This document shows, piece by piece, positions 1-7,051 of a stretch of DNA of 45,992 nt. The notes below the pieces were generated by a model. It searched no databases, was not told the origin of the DNA, and was given only the letters and a program-made list of their open reading frames with translations. Numbering within the stretch: position 1 is the first letter of the stretch; the number at the start of each line of letters is the position of its first letter. The stretch is from a candidate division WOR-3 bacterium (GTDB taxonomy: Bacteria; Hydrothermota; Tepidihabitantia; SM23-42). The position numbers were made by a program, and so were the translations under genes. The stretch covers positions 1-45,992 of the forward strand of contig DRIG01000055.1 in assembly GCA_011052815.1 (NCBI GenBank), in the 5' to 3' direction.

Positions 1-2
1 AG

Positions 3-227
3 TTACCACCTCACTGTAAGTCCCTGAAAGATGTTTTCTGCCTCCACCAATACCGCCGAGTAGATGGCTATAATCGAATTACCTGGCAAAACAAAAAAAT
101 CAAAATACCAGTCTTCGTCCCTCAAGGCAGTTTGATTGAATTACATATTATTCCACATCCGGATAAAAAAGAAATCCGCATCTGGTGTAAAAACCGCGTT
201 GTGAAAGTGATCTATTACAAAACCTGA
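3..227 (+). CDS. DDE/integrase-type transposase, C-terminal end only
   Basis: The frame is open from the window edge to a TGA at 225-227 and gives about 74 residues. They read like the C-terminal tail of an integrase-core transposase of the IS481/ISNCY kind: a SLKDVF segment, then a basic YRRVDGYN-ITWQ strand, then short beta-type segments ending KVIYYKT. The 5' part lies outside the window, so the catalytic DDE residues cannot be checked. About 35 bp downstream lie paired AGTCCAGTTTTATCTTT repeats, which fit the right terminus of the same element. The assignment rests on overall resemblance only. Confidence 0.55.
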   Translation, partial: LPPHCKSLKDVFCLHQYRRVDGYNRITWQNKKIKIPVFVPQGSLIELHIIPHPDKKEIRIWCKNRVVKVIYYKT

Positions 228-262
228 AAAACCAATATCTAAACGCTTAAAATACAAAAAAT

Positions 263-303
263 AGTCCAGTTTTATCTTTTAACCCAGTCCAGTTTTATCT
301 TTG
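263..303. repeat. Tandem 17-bp repeat at the probable end of the left-edge insertion sequence
   Basis: AGTCCAGTTTTATCTTT occurs at 263-279 and again at 286-302, a 23-bp period. It follows the transposase tail by about 35 bp, so it is most simply the terminal region or transposase-binding repeat of that element. The matching left end is outside the window. Confidence 0.5.
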
Positions 304-342
304 AGTTAACATTACTGCTTGATGGGGGTTGATGGATCAATA

Positions 343-358
343 TTGAATGTTGAGATTT
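343..358 (+). repeat. Solo REP-like sequence matching the end of the RAYT element
   Basis: TTGAATGTTGAGATTT is identical to the core of the right terminal repeat of the REP-associated transposase element at 4011-5075. Here it stands alone, joined directly to the 51-bp palindromic repeat at 359-409. It could be a solo REP or a leftover from an excised element. Confidence 0.5.
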
Positions 359-409
359 ACCACCATCATTTTCTTATTTTGTCAATTGACAAAATGTGAA
401 AATGATAAA
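359..409. repeat. 51-bp palindromic repeat, copy 1
   Basis: The block contains the perfect palindrome TTTTGTCAATTGACAAAA flanked by ATCATTTTC and GAAAATGAT arms, so almost the whole unit can fold into one long hairpin. A second copy at 5341-5391 differs at one base (T to C). Each copy sits upstream of a promoter: this one is about 64 bp before the abiE -35 box. It could be a miniature mobile repeat or a protein-binding site. The rest of 228-536 holds no gene. Confidence 0.7.
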
Positions 410-472
410 CTGATTCAACCAACCTCGGTTTTCTTAATTTAAATAAGGCGCTTTTTGAGGTAAAACCACCCC

Positions 473-512
473 TTGACAAATTTGCTATTATCTGTACAAT
501 ATTTCAGATAAT
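473..512 (+). promoter_or_regulatory. abiE promoter with a candidate AbiEi operator
   Basis: TTGACA at 473-478 and TACAAT at 495-500 are 16 bp apart. A perfect inverted repeat, ATTATCTG (487-494) and CAGATAAT (505-512), straddles the -10 box. AbiEi antitoxins are known to repress their own operon by binding inverted repeats at the promoter, so this is the obvious candidate operator. Its role is inferred from position. Confidence 0.6.
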
Positions 513-536
513 GGACAAAAAAGGGTATAAAGTGAA

Positions 537-1145
537 ATGAAATTTATGGATGTTTATAAGACGCTGGAATCAAAAAAGCTCTTTTTGTTTTCGGGTGATG
601 ATCTATTATTATTTTATCCAGACGATACAACCCAAAATTTGAGAAAGCTCTTGTATCGGTGGAAACGCAAAGGCTGGATCATTTCTTTGAAAAAAGGTCT
701 GTATGAAATCGTATACCCAAAACGGTTAAATATTCCTGACCTTTATATTGCCAATAAGATGTATCAACCGTCCTACGTTTCCCTGGAAACCGCCCTGTCT
801 TACTACAGTATTATTCCCGAAGTCTCAATGGCTGTAACCTCGATCACCACTAAACCAACCAGGTGTTATAAAAATAGTCATGGTCTCTTTCTCTATCATA
901 CCGTAAAACCGGAATTGTTCAAAGGATATACTGTCGTGGAAATCCAGGGCTTTTCAATCCTTATTGCCGAACCAGAAAAAGCATTCATCGATTATCTGTA
1001 TTTCCAGACATATCGTAAGAAGAAATTCCAATTACCAAATCGGCGATTTGACCGTGAAAAAATCAAAGCACTGGAACGAAAGAAGTTAAACGAATATGCT
1101 GCATTATATCATCTGGATGTAGGAGAAATTTATGCTAACCTATGA
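537..1145 (+). CDS. abiEi: AbiEi-type antitoxin/transcriptional repressor
   Basis: This 202-residue protein has the layout of AbiEi antitoxins of type IV toxin-antitoxin systems. An N-terminal winged-helix region (about residues 10-60, with LRKLLYRWKRKGWI and LKKGLYEI) is followed by the AbiEi C-terminal domain, with SYVSLETALSYY, a conserved TTKPTR-like strand and IAEPEKAFIDYLYF. In the family it represses the operon and counteracts the nucleotidyltransferase toxin without direct contact. It overlaps the toxin gene by 14 bp. No strong Shine-Dalgarno sequence precedes the ATG. The promoter and operator upstream fit autoregulation. Confidence 0.85.
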   Translation: MKFMDVYKTLESKKLFLFSGDDLLLFYPDDTTQNLRKLLYRWKRKGWIISLKKGLYEIVYPKRLNIPDLYIANKMYQPSYVSLETALSYYSIIPEVSMAVTSITTKPTRCYKNSHGLFLYHTVKPELFKGYTVVEIQGFSILIAEPEKAFIDYLYFQTYRKKKFQLPNRRFDREKIKALERKKLNEYAALYHLDVGEIYANL

Positions 1146-1929
1146 TGCACTGTTAGAACAGGCGAAATTACGGAATATGCCGCTTGATAAAATTAGAGGC
1201 ATCCTGCGTGAATATTTGCAGATCTTAATGCTCAAGCACTTATATCGAACTGACGCCGGAAGAAATCTATACTTTACAGGCGGCACTTATCTAAGATTAG
1301 TACATGGTTTGAAAAGATTCTCTGAAGACCTTGATTTCAACTCAAACAAAATTAAAAAGAAAAAATTTGAAGAACTCTGTAATAAAATTATGATTGAGTT
1401 GAAAAGATCAGGGATCAAAGGTGAAATAAGTTTTTCACATTGGGGTCATATCCTGGTCACCAAATTTAATTTCCCTGATCTTGAACGATCTTATGGCATC
1501 ACTACGAAATATAGACGAAAACAGGGATTATTAATCAAGCTCGAAGTAAACCTTCCTGAATGGAACATCAACCCTGAAACTGAAGTGCTCTCTGGATATG
1601 GAGAAATATTTCCGTGTATTTGTACACAAAAGAGTACCTTGTTTGCCGACAAGATCGACGCATTGCTAAAAAAAAGAATGGCCAGACATCTTTACGACAT
1701 CATATTTATGTTATCGCAGAAATTTACGGTTGATCAAAAAACTCTTAAAGAACTTGGTTATAAAGACGAGCCGTTTCAAGTTCTTCTTAGCGGTATTAAC
1801 AATTTCTCAAACATTGAACTAAAAAAACAAGCAAATATCTTAAGACCCTTTCTGTTCGACGAGCAGGAATCAGAACTCATCATCAATGCAAAGTCAGTAA
1901 TTGAAAAGTTGATTCATAAATATCCGTAG
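1132..1929 (+). CDS. abiEii: AbiEii-type nucleotidyltransferase toxin
   Basis: This 265-residue member of the AbiEii/AbiGii (DUF1814) nucleotidyltransferase family carries the signature TGGTYLRLVHGLKRFSEDLDF at about residues 49-69, with the GG and DxD-type metal/NTP-binding residues. It also has KLEVN near residue 140 and LFADKIDALLKKRMARHLYD near residue 180, where family members carry a conserved Lys and an RxxxDxxD-like stretch. Family toxins transfer nucleotides and can act in phage defence. The 14-bp overlap with the antitoxin gene implies coupled translation. The gene is full length and looks intact. Confidence 0.85.
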   Translation: MLTYDALLEQAKLRNMPLDKIRGILREYLQILMLKHLYRTDAGRNLYFTGGTYLRLVHGLKRFSEDLDFNSNKIKKKKFEELCNKIMIELKRSGIKGEISFSHWGHILVTKFNFPDLERSYGITTKYRRKQGLLIKLEVNLPEWNINPETEVLSGYGEIFPCICTQKSTLFADKIDALLKKRMARHLYDIIFMLSQKFTVDQKTLKELGYKDEPFQVLLSGINNFSNIELKKQANILRPFLFDEQESELIINAKSVIEKLIHKYP

Positions 1930-1960
1930 CTTATAGTTGGGGTCGCTTACAAAAAAACTG

Positions 1961-1988
1961 TTGATTTTTCTGACTTCTGGAGTATAAT
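1961..1988 (+). promoter_or_regulatory. Promoter for the small gene at 2010
   Basis: TTGATT at 1961-1966 and TATAAT at 1983-1988 are 16 bp apart. GAGGAG at 1999-2004 sits five bases before a TTG start at 2010. Confidence 0.5.
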
Positions 1989-2009
1989 AAAAAGGTTGAG
2001 GAGAATAAG

Positions 2010-2231
2010 TTGCTCAAGTCATATTTGAGAAGAATACATGAAATAACAGATCTTGGTGATGCAAAAGAAGCCAGAAAGCGGTGTTTGTATGCCTTTCAGA
2101 AAGATCCGCCATTAGAGATGAAGAAGTGGACAGCATTAAAAGCAGTACAGCGTATTGAACACCAAAGAAAATTGAAAAAGCATTCAAAGAGGTTGAAATG
2201 TCCAGACCTGACCCTATTTTTCGGAGGTTAA
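2010..2231 (+). CDS. Small basic hypothetical protein with a REP-derived C-terminus
   Basis: This 73-residue ORF starts at TTG with a well-placed GAGGAG ribosome-binding site and a promoter just upstream, which is why I keep it. The product is basic, mostly helical (KEARKRCLYAF, MKKWTALKAVQRIEHQRKLKKH) and matches nothing I recognise. Its last residues (CPDLTLF) are translated from the repeat AATGTCCAGACCTGACCCT at 2197-2215, which recurs at 3732-3750. The original 3' end was therefore probably replaced by a REP-like insertion, and the gene may be truncated. Confidence 0.4.
   Translation: MLKSYLRRIHEITDLGDAKEARKRCLYAFQKDPPLEMKKWTALKAVQRIEHQRKLKKHSKRLKCPDLTLFFGG
2197..2215 (+). repeat. REP-like 19-bp repeat, copy 1
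   Basis: AATGTCCAGACCTGACCCT is shared exactly with 3732-3750. Its architecture (AATGT...AGA..TGACCC) parallels the terminal repeat of the RAYT element, so it probably belongs to a sister REP family. Confidence 0.55.
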
Positions 2232-2325
2232 AAAATGATGGTTATAAACGCTGGTAAGTTTTTGCCAAAAAATAGCCGATTTTTTCAATTTCGGTAGCGA
2301 CTATTAGTATATGTGAGGAGGAGTT

Positions 2326-3696
2326 GTGAAAACAATCATCTATTTTACGATTATATTGCTTTGTTTTATGCTCTTTGCTTTTGCTCAAGCGCCAGACACT
2401 CTTTGGACAAGGACATATGGAGGACCCGCAAATGACATGGGTTATTCTGTCCAAGAATTAAATGATGGCGGTTTCATAATAGCTGGATGGACACAATCCT
2501 ATGGGGCAGGTGGACAAGATGTTTATCTGGTAAAAACTGATGCCAGCGGTAATGTTCAGTGGGAAAAAACGTACGGCGGTCAATATGAAGAGATGGGATG
2601 GTCGGTGATCCCAACCATTGATGGTGGATACATGATTGCAGGATATACATACTCCTTCGGCAATGGAAATGGAGATATGTATTTAATCAGGACAGATTCT
2701 CTTGGCGACACGTTGTGGACAAGGACCTATGGTGGTGATTCAACTGATTTGGCATTTTCCCTGATCGCTGCATCAGATAAAGAATTCGTTCTTGCAGGAC
2801 AAACCTGCACCTGGGGAGCTGGCTACAATGATGTCTATATCGTGAAAGTTGACAGCATGGGAAATCTTATTTGGCAGAAAACATACGGAGGTCCTGCCCG
2901 CGAATCAGCCTATAGCATACAACCCACGTATGATGGTGGATATTTAATTGCCGGTTATACCACTTCTTTTGGCAGTGGCGGCGAAGATGCTTACGTTATA
3001 AGAACAGACAGTAATGGTGATTCATTATGGACACACACGTATGGTCATTCTGGCCATGACCTGATATCAAAAGCCGAAACTACTTCTGACTCAGGATATG
3101 TTCTGATTGGATACACTGAATCGTATGGAGCTAGTTATGGTGATTATTTCCTTGTTCGTGCCAATAGAAATGGGGATACCTTGTGGGTCAGGAATTATGG
3201 CGGAGAATTGAGCGAATGGGGGTATGTAATCAAAGAAACTGCCGACGGTAATTATGTTCTTGTAGGATGGTCTGATTCCTATTATCCGCCCAATGGTTCT
3301 AATATCTATTTTATGAAAATCAATCAGGGTGGTGATACCCTGTGGACAAAACTATATGGTGGCGATAACAACGATGCTGCTTTTGACATGCAAATAACTT
3401 CTGATGGTGGTTATATAATCGTTGGTTCCACTGAATCATATGGGGCTGGTGGTGAAGACATATACCTTATAAAAACAGCACCTGATACATTCGGTATCAA
3501 AGAGAAACAGAGGAAAGCTCTCAGTAGTCATTCTTGTGCAACCATTTTCAGCGGATCCCTTCGACTACCCGAAGGCGAAGACTGCAAAGTCTTCGATATC
3601 ACCGGACGAATGGTAATGCCAGATAAGATCAAACCCGGTATTTATTTCATAGAAGTTAATGGGCAAATAACAAAGAAGGTTGTTAAGGTTAGATAA
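2326..3696 (+). CDS. Secreted seven-repeat protein with a Por-secretion-like C-terminal domain
   Basis: The start is GTG (2326) behind GAGGAGGAG. Residues 1-21 are a signal peptide ending AFAQA. The mature part holds seven repeats of about 51 residues, each of the form W-x-x-TYGG...D.GYS...T.DGGYIIAG.T.SYG.G..D.YL.KTD..G; together these probably fold as a beta-propeller. The last 70 residues (GSLRLPEGEDCKVFDITGR, PGIYFIEVN, KKVVKVR) resemble the sorting domain of FCB-type secreted proteins and closely match the end of the gene at 5483-6982. The substrate is unknown. It is expected to be exported and surface attached or released. The 3' flank carries a REP-like repeat. Confidence 0.75.
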   Translation: MKTIIYFTIILLCFMLFAFAQAPDTLWTRTYGGPANDMGYSVQELNDGGFIIAGWTQSYGAGGQDVYLVKTDASGNVQWEKTYGGQYEEMGWSVIPTIDGGYMIAGYTYSFGNGNGDMYLIRTDSLGDTLWTRTYGGDSTDLAFSLIAASDKEFVLAGQTCTWGAGYNDVYIVKVDSMGNLIWQKTYGGPARESAYSIQPTYDGGYLIAGYTTSFGSGGEDAYVIRTDSNGDSLWTHTYGHSGHDLISKAETTSDSGYVLIGYTESYGASYGDYFLVRANRNGDTLWVRNYGGELSEWGYVIKETADGNYVLVGWSDSYYPPNGSNIYFMKINQGGDTLWTKLYGGDNNDAAFDMQITSDGGYIIVGSTESYGAGGEDIYLIKTAPDTFGIKEKQRKALSSHSCATIFSGSLRLPEGEDCKVFDITGRMVMPDKIKPGIYFIEVNGQITKKVVKVR

Positions 3697-3731
3697 AAAA
3701 AGAGGTTGAATTTAAAAAAAGGAAAATGTCC

Positions 3732-3750
3732 AATGTCCAGACCTGACCCT
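3732..3750 (+). repeat. REP-like 19-bp repeat, copy 2
   Basis: This is an exact copy of 2197-2215, preceded here by a second ATGTCC unit, so the full end reads AATGTCC-AATGTCC-AGACCTGACCC. That doubled AATGT unit mirrors the doubled unit in the RAYT terminal repeat. Confidence 0.55.
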
Positions 3751-3859
3751 TATTATTATAATAATTTTGGCAAAAATAGAACAGGTAGCTAAAGAAAAGA
3801 TGGAAAAGATTTGAAAATCTTTTCGTTATTAAAATAACAAACTAGTAAGGGAGAAATTC

Positions 3860-4010
3860 TGAAAAAGCAAACTCGTAAAGTACGGCATAGTTGGTGGAAA
3901 AAATTGGGTAACTGGCTAAAGAAGCACGGTCATTTGGTTGCAATCTTTATGACTTTATATATTTCTTTGTATACACTTGCAGTAACAGATTATAATTTGA
4001 ATGCAAGAAG
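3860..4010 (+). pseudogene. Small membrane-peptide ORF, possibly frameshifted and cut by the RAYT element
   Basis: From about 3860, behind AAGGGAG, one frame reads LKKQTRKVRHSWWK and stops early. A second frame continues as LGNWLKKHGHLVAIFMTLYI (a hydrophobic stretch) up to the left end of the transposable element at 4011. The two frames join sensibly if one A is added to the A5 run at 3899-3903. Removing the element would give a stop almost at once (AGAAG followed by GTAA). This is a weak call, because the start codon is unclear. Confidence 0.25.
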
Positions 4011-4036
4011 TTGGGGTCAAATCTCAACATTCAACA

Positions 4037-4064
4037 TTGACAATAAGTTTATTTATGATATAAT
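4037..4064 (+). promoter_or_regulatory. RAYT promoter overlapping the left terminal repeat
   Basis: TTGACA (4037-4042) overlaps the last two bases of the left terminal repeat, and TATAAT (4059-4064) follows after 16 bp. The ATG is at 4070, so transcription would start at or within a base or two of the start codon. The mRNA is probably leaderless. Confidence 0.6.
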
Positions 4065-4069
4065 GAATC

Positions 4070-5062
4070 ATGGCTCGGCAACTAAGAATCCAATATCCAG
4101 GTGCATATTATCATGTTACGTGCCGTGGTAATGAACGCAAGAGAATATTCAAAGGCGATGATGATCGGCGACGATTTCTATATTTACTAAAAGAGTCATT
4201 AGAGATCTACCAGGTGGTATTGTATGCTTATGTTTTGATGGAGAACCATTTTCATTTCGTGATTCAGACCAAGCGTGCGAATTTGAGTGAGTTTATGCGG
4301 CGGTTCAATATTTGTTATACTGGGTGGTTCAATTATCATCATAACCGGTGTGGTCACCTGTACCAGGGGCGATACAAGGCGTTGTTGATTGATGTGGACA
4401 ATTACTTGTTAGAATTATCACGTTATCTGCATCTTAATCCAGTACGTGTGGGGCGTTTGAGTAAGTGTGATTATCGGAAGCGTTGGTTGAATCTTCAGGT
4501 CTATCAGTGGAGCAGTTTGCCGGGCTATATAAATGATAAAAAGGTTGTTAAATTTGTTAACTATGATATGGTTTTAAGGATGGTTGGTGGTCGACGTGCC
4601 TATCAGCGGTTTATGGTTGATGGTTTAAAAAAAGATATTGAGAATCCTTTTGAGGATGTTCAATATCAAACGATATTGGGTGATGGTGATTTTGTTGCGC
4701 GTGTCAAGAATAAGTATATTGAGGAAGGGTCATTGCGTGAGCAGCCGATGTATCGAGGTATGGTATCAGGGGTGATTGATCCAGAGGTTGTATTAAGGTG
4801 TGTTGTTCGAGTCATGGGGATAGATCGAGGTGAGTTAATGAAGCGTGAGCAGGGTGGTATTGTTCGTGGTATTGCGGCTGAGATGTTGTACAAGTACAGC
4901 GGTCTTACCCAAGCCCAGATTGGTAATTTATTAGGGGATGTCGATTATGGTGCAGTTTATCAATTGCGTTATCGAATGAAGAAGCGGCTTGCTCATAATA
5001 AGAGATTGCAGGTTCAGTATCGTAACATTGAGCAGGCAATAAAGAAAAATGTTGAATGTTGA
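4070..5062 (+). CDS. REP-associated tyrosine transposase (Y1/IS200-like) with a DnaA-like C-terminal helix-turn-helix
   Basis: This 330-residue protein starts MARQLRIQYPGAYYHVTCRGNE, the standard RAYT start. The HUH metal motif is HFH at residues 60-62 (MENHFHFVIQ). The candidate catalytic tyrosine is Y119 in SRYLHLNPVRVG. About residues 240-310 form a second domain (GIAAEMLYKYSGLTQAQIGNLL) resembling the DnaA-type helix-turn-helix often fused to large RAYTs. All key residues are present, so the enzyme looks active. Its TGA lies inside the right terminal repeat. Known RAYTs cleave single-stranded REP DNA. Confidence 0.88.
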   Translation: MARQLRIQYPGAYYHVTCRGNERKRIFKGDDDRRRFLYLLKESLEIYQVVLYAYVLMENHFHFVIQTKRANLSEFMRRFNICYTGWFNYHHNRCGHLYQGRYKALLIDVDNYLLELSRYLHLNPVRVGRLSKCDYRKRWLNLQVYQWSSLPGYINDKKVVKFVNYDMVLRMVGGRRAYQRFMVDGLKKDIENPFEDVQYQTILGDGDFVARVKNKYIEEGSLREQPMYRGMVSGVIDPEVVLRCVVRVMGIDRGELMKREQGGIVRGIAAEMLYKYSGLTQAQIGNLLGDVDYGAVYQLRYRMKKRLAHNKRLQVQYRNIEQAIKKNVEC

Positions 5063-5340
5063 GATTTGACCCCAAGTAACACCTAAATATTTGAACCATA
5101 TAAATATTTATTAAGTTTAGATGTAGTTAAGAGTTTTTCTGTCTTGATTTTAGAAACTTTCATTAAACTCCTGTATTTTAAGGATTATAATCAGAATGCT
5201 CTTGACGTCAACAACTGCATATCACCATGCGCGTAGAGAAATTCTGCTACCGAGCTTAATCTTGTGCCAATCTTAACTAATTTCGCACAACCTCAAACGC
5301 CATACCCAAAATCATTCAGGTCCAAATTCGAAAATTAAGA

Positions 5341-5391
5341 ACCACCATCATTTTCTTATTTTGTCAATTGACAAAACGTGAAAATGATAAA
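5341..5391. repeat. 51-bp palindromic repeat, copy 2
   Basis: It matches 359-409 at 50 of 51 positions and again lies a short way (30 bp) before a -35 box, here that of the secreted-protein gene at 5483. The surrounding stretch 5076-5340 is AT-rich and shows no coding potential to me. Confidence 0.7.
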
Positions 5392-5420
5392 AATAAATAT
5401 AAGCGGTAAAAACGGCCGGC

Positions 5421-5449
5421 TTGACATCCCGTTATTATCACCCTATAAT
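5421..5449 (+). promoter_or_regulatory. Promoter for the secreted protein at 5483
   Basis: TTGACA at 5421-5426 and TATAAT at 5444-5449 have a 17-bp spacer. GAGGAGGAG at about 5471-5479 is the ribosome-binding site. Confidence 0.65.
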
Positions 5450-5482
5450 AGATAAGCAACACACTATCACGAGGAGGAGATA

Positions 5483-6982
5483 ATGAAAAAAAGATTATGT
5501 GTTCTTACAGGCTTATTGACCATCATTTTCGGAATTCCGGGTGCAGCCCTGGCCGCAACCCGGTCAGACGCCGTGCGTATCCAGGACACTGAAACCGGAC
5601 CGTATCTCGTCCAGTACGAAGGCCTGCCGGTTTTACAGAAACAGCACATAACGAACGATGCGTCTGTTGTCTGGTCCCGCTACCTGACCGATGCTATTTT
5701 TCAGACGACTTCGAACACGAGTAATGGATATGTTTTTGCCGGCACCTATCTCAATCCGCCCAAAGAAGCCGGATTATATGCATTAACCGGCAACGGAGTG
5801 CCTGAATGGACCTATAACGGAGAAAAATTCTTTACTGATACCGGCGATGCCGGGTTCACGCTCGTGGCAGCGGATAACGACACGCTCGGCCTGAATATAA
5901 CCAAATGGACCGGCCCGGACAGCATCCCTGATTGGACTGCGAGTTTTCCTTTGTACGTGATGTCCTCTTACGGACCGATCGCCGTATCTGACGACGGGTC
6001 AACGATCGCGGTCATCGCCGCGCCGTCTGGAACCGACGCCCATCTCTTACTCTTTGACGCCGATTCATCCACGCCTTTGATCGACTACGTCGCCACTGGT
6101 CTCGGATTTCCCCGATACGTGAAGATAAGTGCCGACGGCCGTTATACTGCTTTTATCGCCCTGTCAACACTCGTTGTTTTTGATCGTGATTCCCTGAGCG
6201 TGCGCGACCAGATATCCATGCAGTTTACGAACAGCGCACTCGATATTTCGGGTGACGGAAGTCTGATTGCCTGGGGCTGGCCCCTACTCCACATCCAGGA
6301 ATGGATCGATACTGCTTACCAGGATATCTGGACCTGGAGCCCGGGTGGAGGATACTATGTAAATAGAATCGCAATATCAAACGACGGTTCGACGATTGTT
6401 TCCTGCTGGTATACAACTGCGCACAATTCAATCAAGGTCGTAGTGCATAATGTCGGCTCCTCTGCTCCTTTGTGGACTTATGATTATCCTGTATCAAACG
6501 GCGTATATCAGGAAAGCGCGGCTGATGTCGACATCACTGACGACGGTGCATACTTCATCATCGGCAGCTGGGGCGACGCCGCCAATTTGAATCCTGAGGT
6601 CCACATATTCCAGCGCGATACAATACCACACGTATACTATTCAGTCGACATGCCCGGTTCCATGTTCTCGGTTGACATCAGTAATGACGGTGCGTATGCA
6701 ACGGCATGTGGTAAACATATCCATGCAAATGTCACGGGCCGGGGCGGTGATATTGTTCAGATCAAGACGGACATTGTCGGTACGCAGGAAACAGACAAGC
6801 GGAACTTCAATCCCCGGGCAAAGACAACCGTCTTTGCCGGCCCCATACGCCTGCCACAGGATAAAACATACAAAATCTTCGACATCACGGGTCGGGAGGT
6901 CAAGACGCTCAATCCGACGCCCGGTGTCTATTTTATTGAAATCAACAAGAAGGTGAAACAGAAGGTTATAAAAGTCCGTTAG
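5483..6982 (+). CDS. Secreted WD40/YVTN-like protein with a C-terminal sorting domain
   Basis: The 499-residue product has a clear signal peptide (MKKRLCVLTGLLTIIFGIPGAALA). The middle holds repeated blades with ISDDGS, SADGRY, ISNDGS and ITDDGAYF turns, which suggests a YVTN/WD40-like beta-propeller of roughly seven blades. The last 70 residues (AGPIRLPQDKTYKIFDITGR, PGVYFIEIN, KQKVIKVR) form the same kind of sorting tail as in the protein ending at 3696. The strong promoter and ribosome-binding site suggest real expression. Binding partner and function are unknown. It is probably single-gene, as the next gene has its own promoter. Confidence 0.75.
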   Translation: MKKRLCVLTGLLTIIFGIPGAALAATRSDAVRIQDTETGPYLVQYEGLPVLQKQHITNDASVVWSRYLTDAIFQTTSNTSNGYVFAGTYLNPPKEAGLYALTGNGVPEWTYNGEKFFTDTGDAGFTLVAADNDTLGLNITKWTGPDSIPDWTASFPLYVMSSYGPIAVSDDGSTIAVIAAPSGTDAHLLLFDADSSTPLIDYVATGLGFPRYVKISADGRYTAFIALSTLVVFDRDSLSVRDQISMQFTNSALDISGDGSLIAWGWPLLHIQEWIDTAYQDIWTWSPGGGYYVNRIAISNDGSTIVSCWYTTAHNSIKVVVHNVGSSAPLWTYDYPVSNGVYQESAADVDITDDGAYFIIGSWGDAANLNPEVHIFQRDTIPHVYYSVDMPGSMFSVDISNDGAYATACGKHIHANVTGRGGDIVQIKTDIVGTQETDKRNFNPRAKTTVFAGPIRLPQDKTYKIFDITGREVKTLNPTPGVYFIEINKKVKQKVIKVR

Positions 6983-7005
6983 AGTCATCACCGGCTGCAT
7001 TTTTC

Positions 7006-7033
7006 TTGACATCATCCTCAAATAATCTATAAT
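7006..7033 (+). promoter_or_regulatory. Promoter for the C25-like gene
   Basis: TTGACA at 7006-7011 and TATAAT at 7028-7033 are 16 bp apart. AAGGAG follows at about 7040, before the ATG at 7052. Confidence 0.65.
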
Positions 7034-7051
7034 TGAATAAAGGAGCGAAAT

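Larger units (their letters stand above)
4011..5075 (+). mobile_element. Complete REP-associated tyrosine transposase (RAYT) element
   Basis: The element is bounded by a perfect 28-bp inverted repeat: 4011-4038 begins TTGGGGTCAAATCTCAAC and 5048-5075 ends GAGATTTGACCCCAA. It contains a single transposase gene. The inner edge of the left repeat supplies the -35 box and the right repeat supplies the stop codon of the transposase. No target-site duplication is evident, as expected for HUH/Y1 transposition. Family knowledge: RAYTs act on REP palindromes and are often domesticated. Confidence 0.8.

Noticed and set aside
263-303. Possible CRISPR repeat pair
   Set aside because: There are only two units with a 6-bp gap, no spacers of usual length and no cas genes. 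The transposase tail beside them explains them better.
4011-4038. Terminal repeat read as an ordinary DDE-type insertion-sequence end
   Set aside because: The enclosed gene encodes an HUH/Y1 enzyme and no flanking target duplication is visible, so REP-type ends are the better reading.
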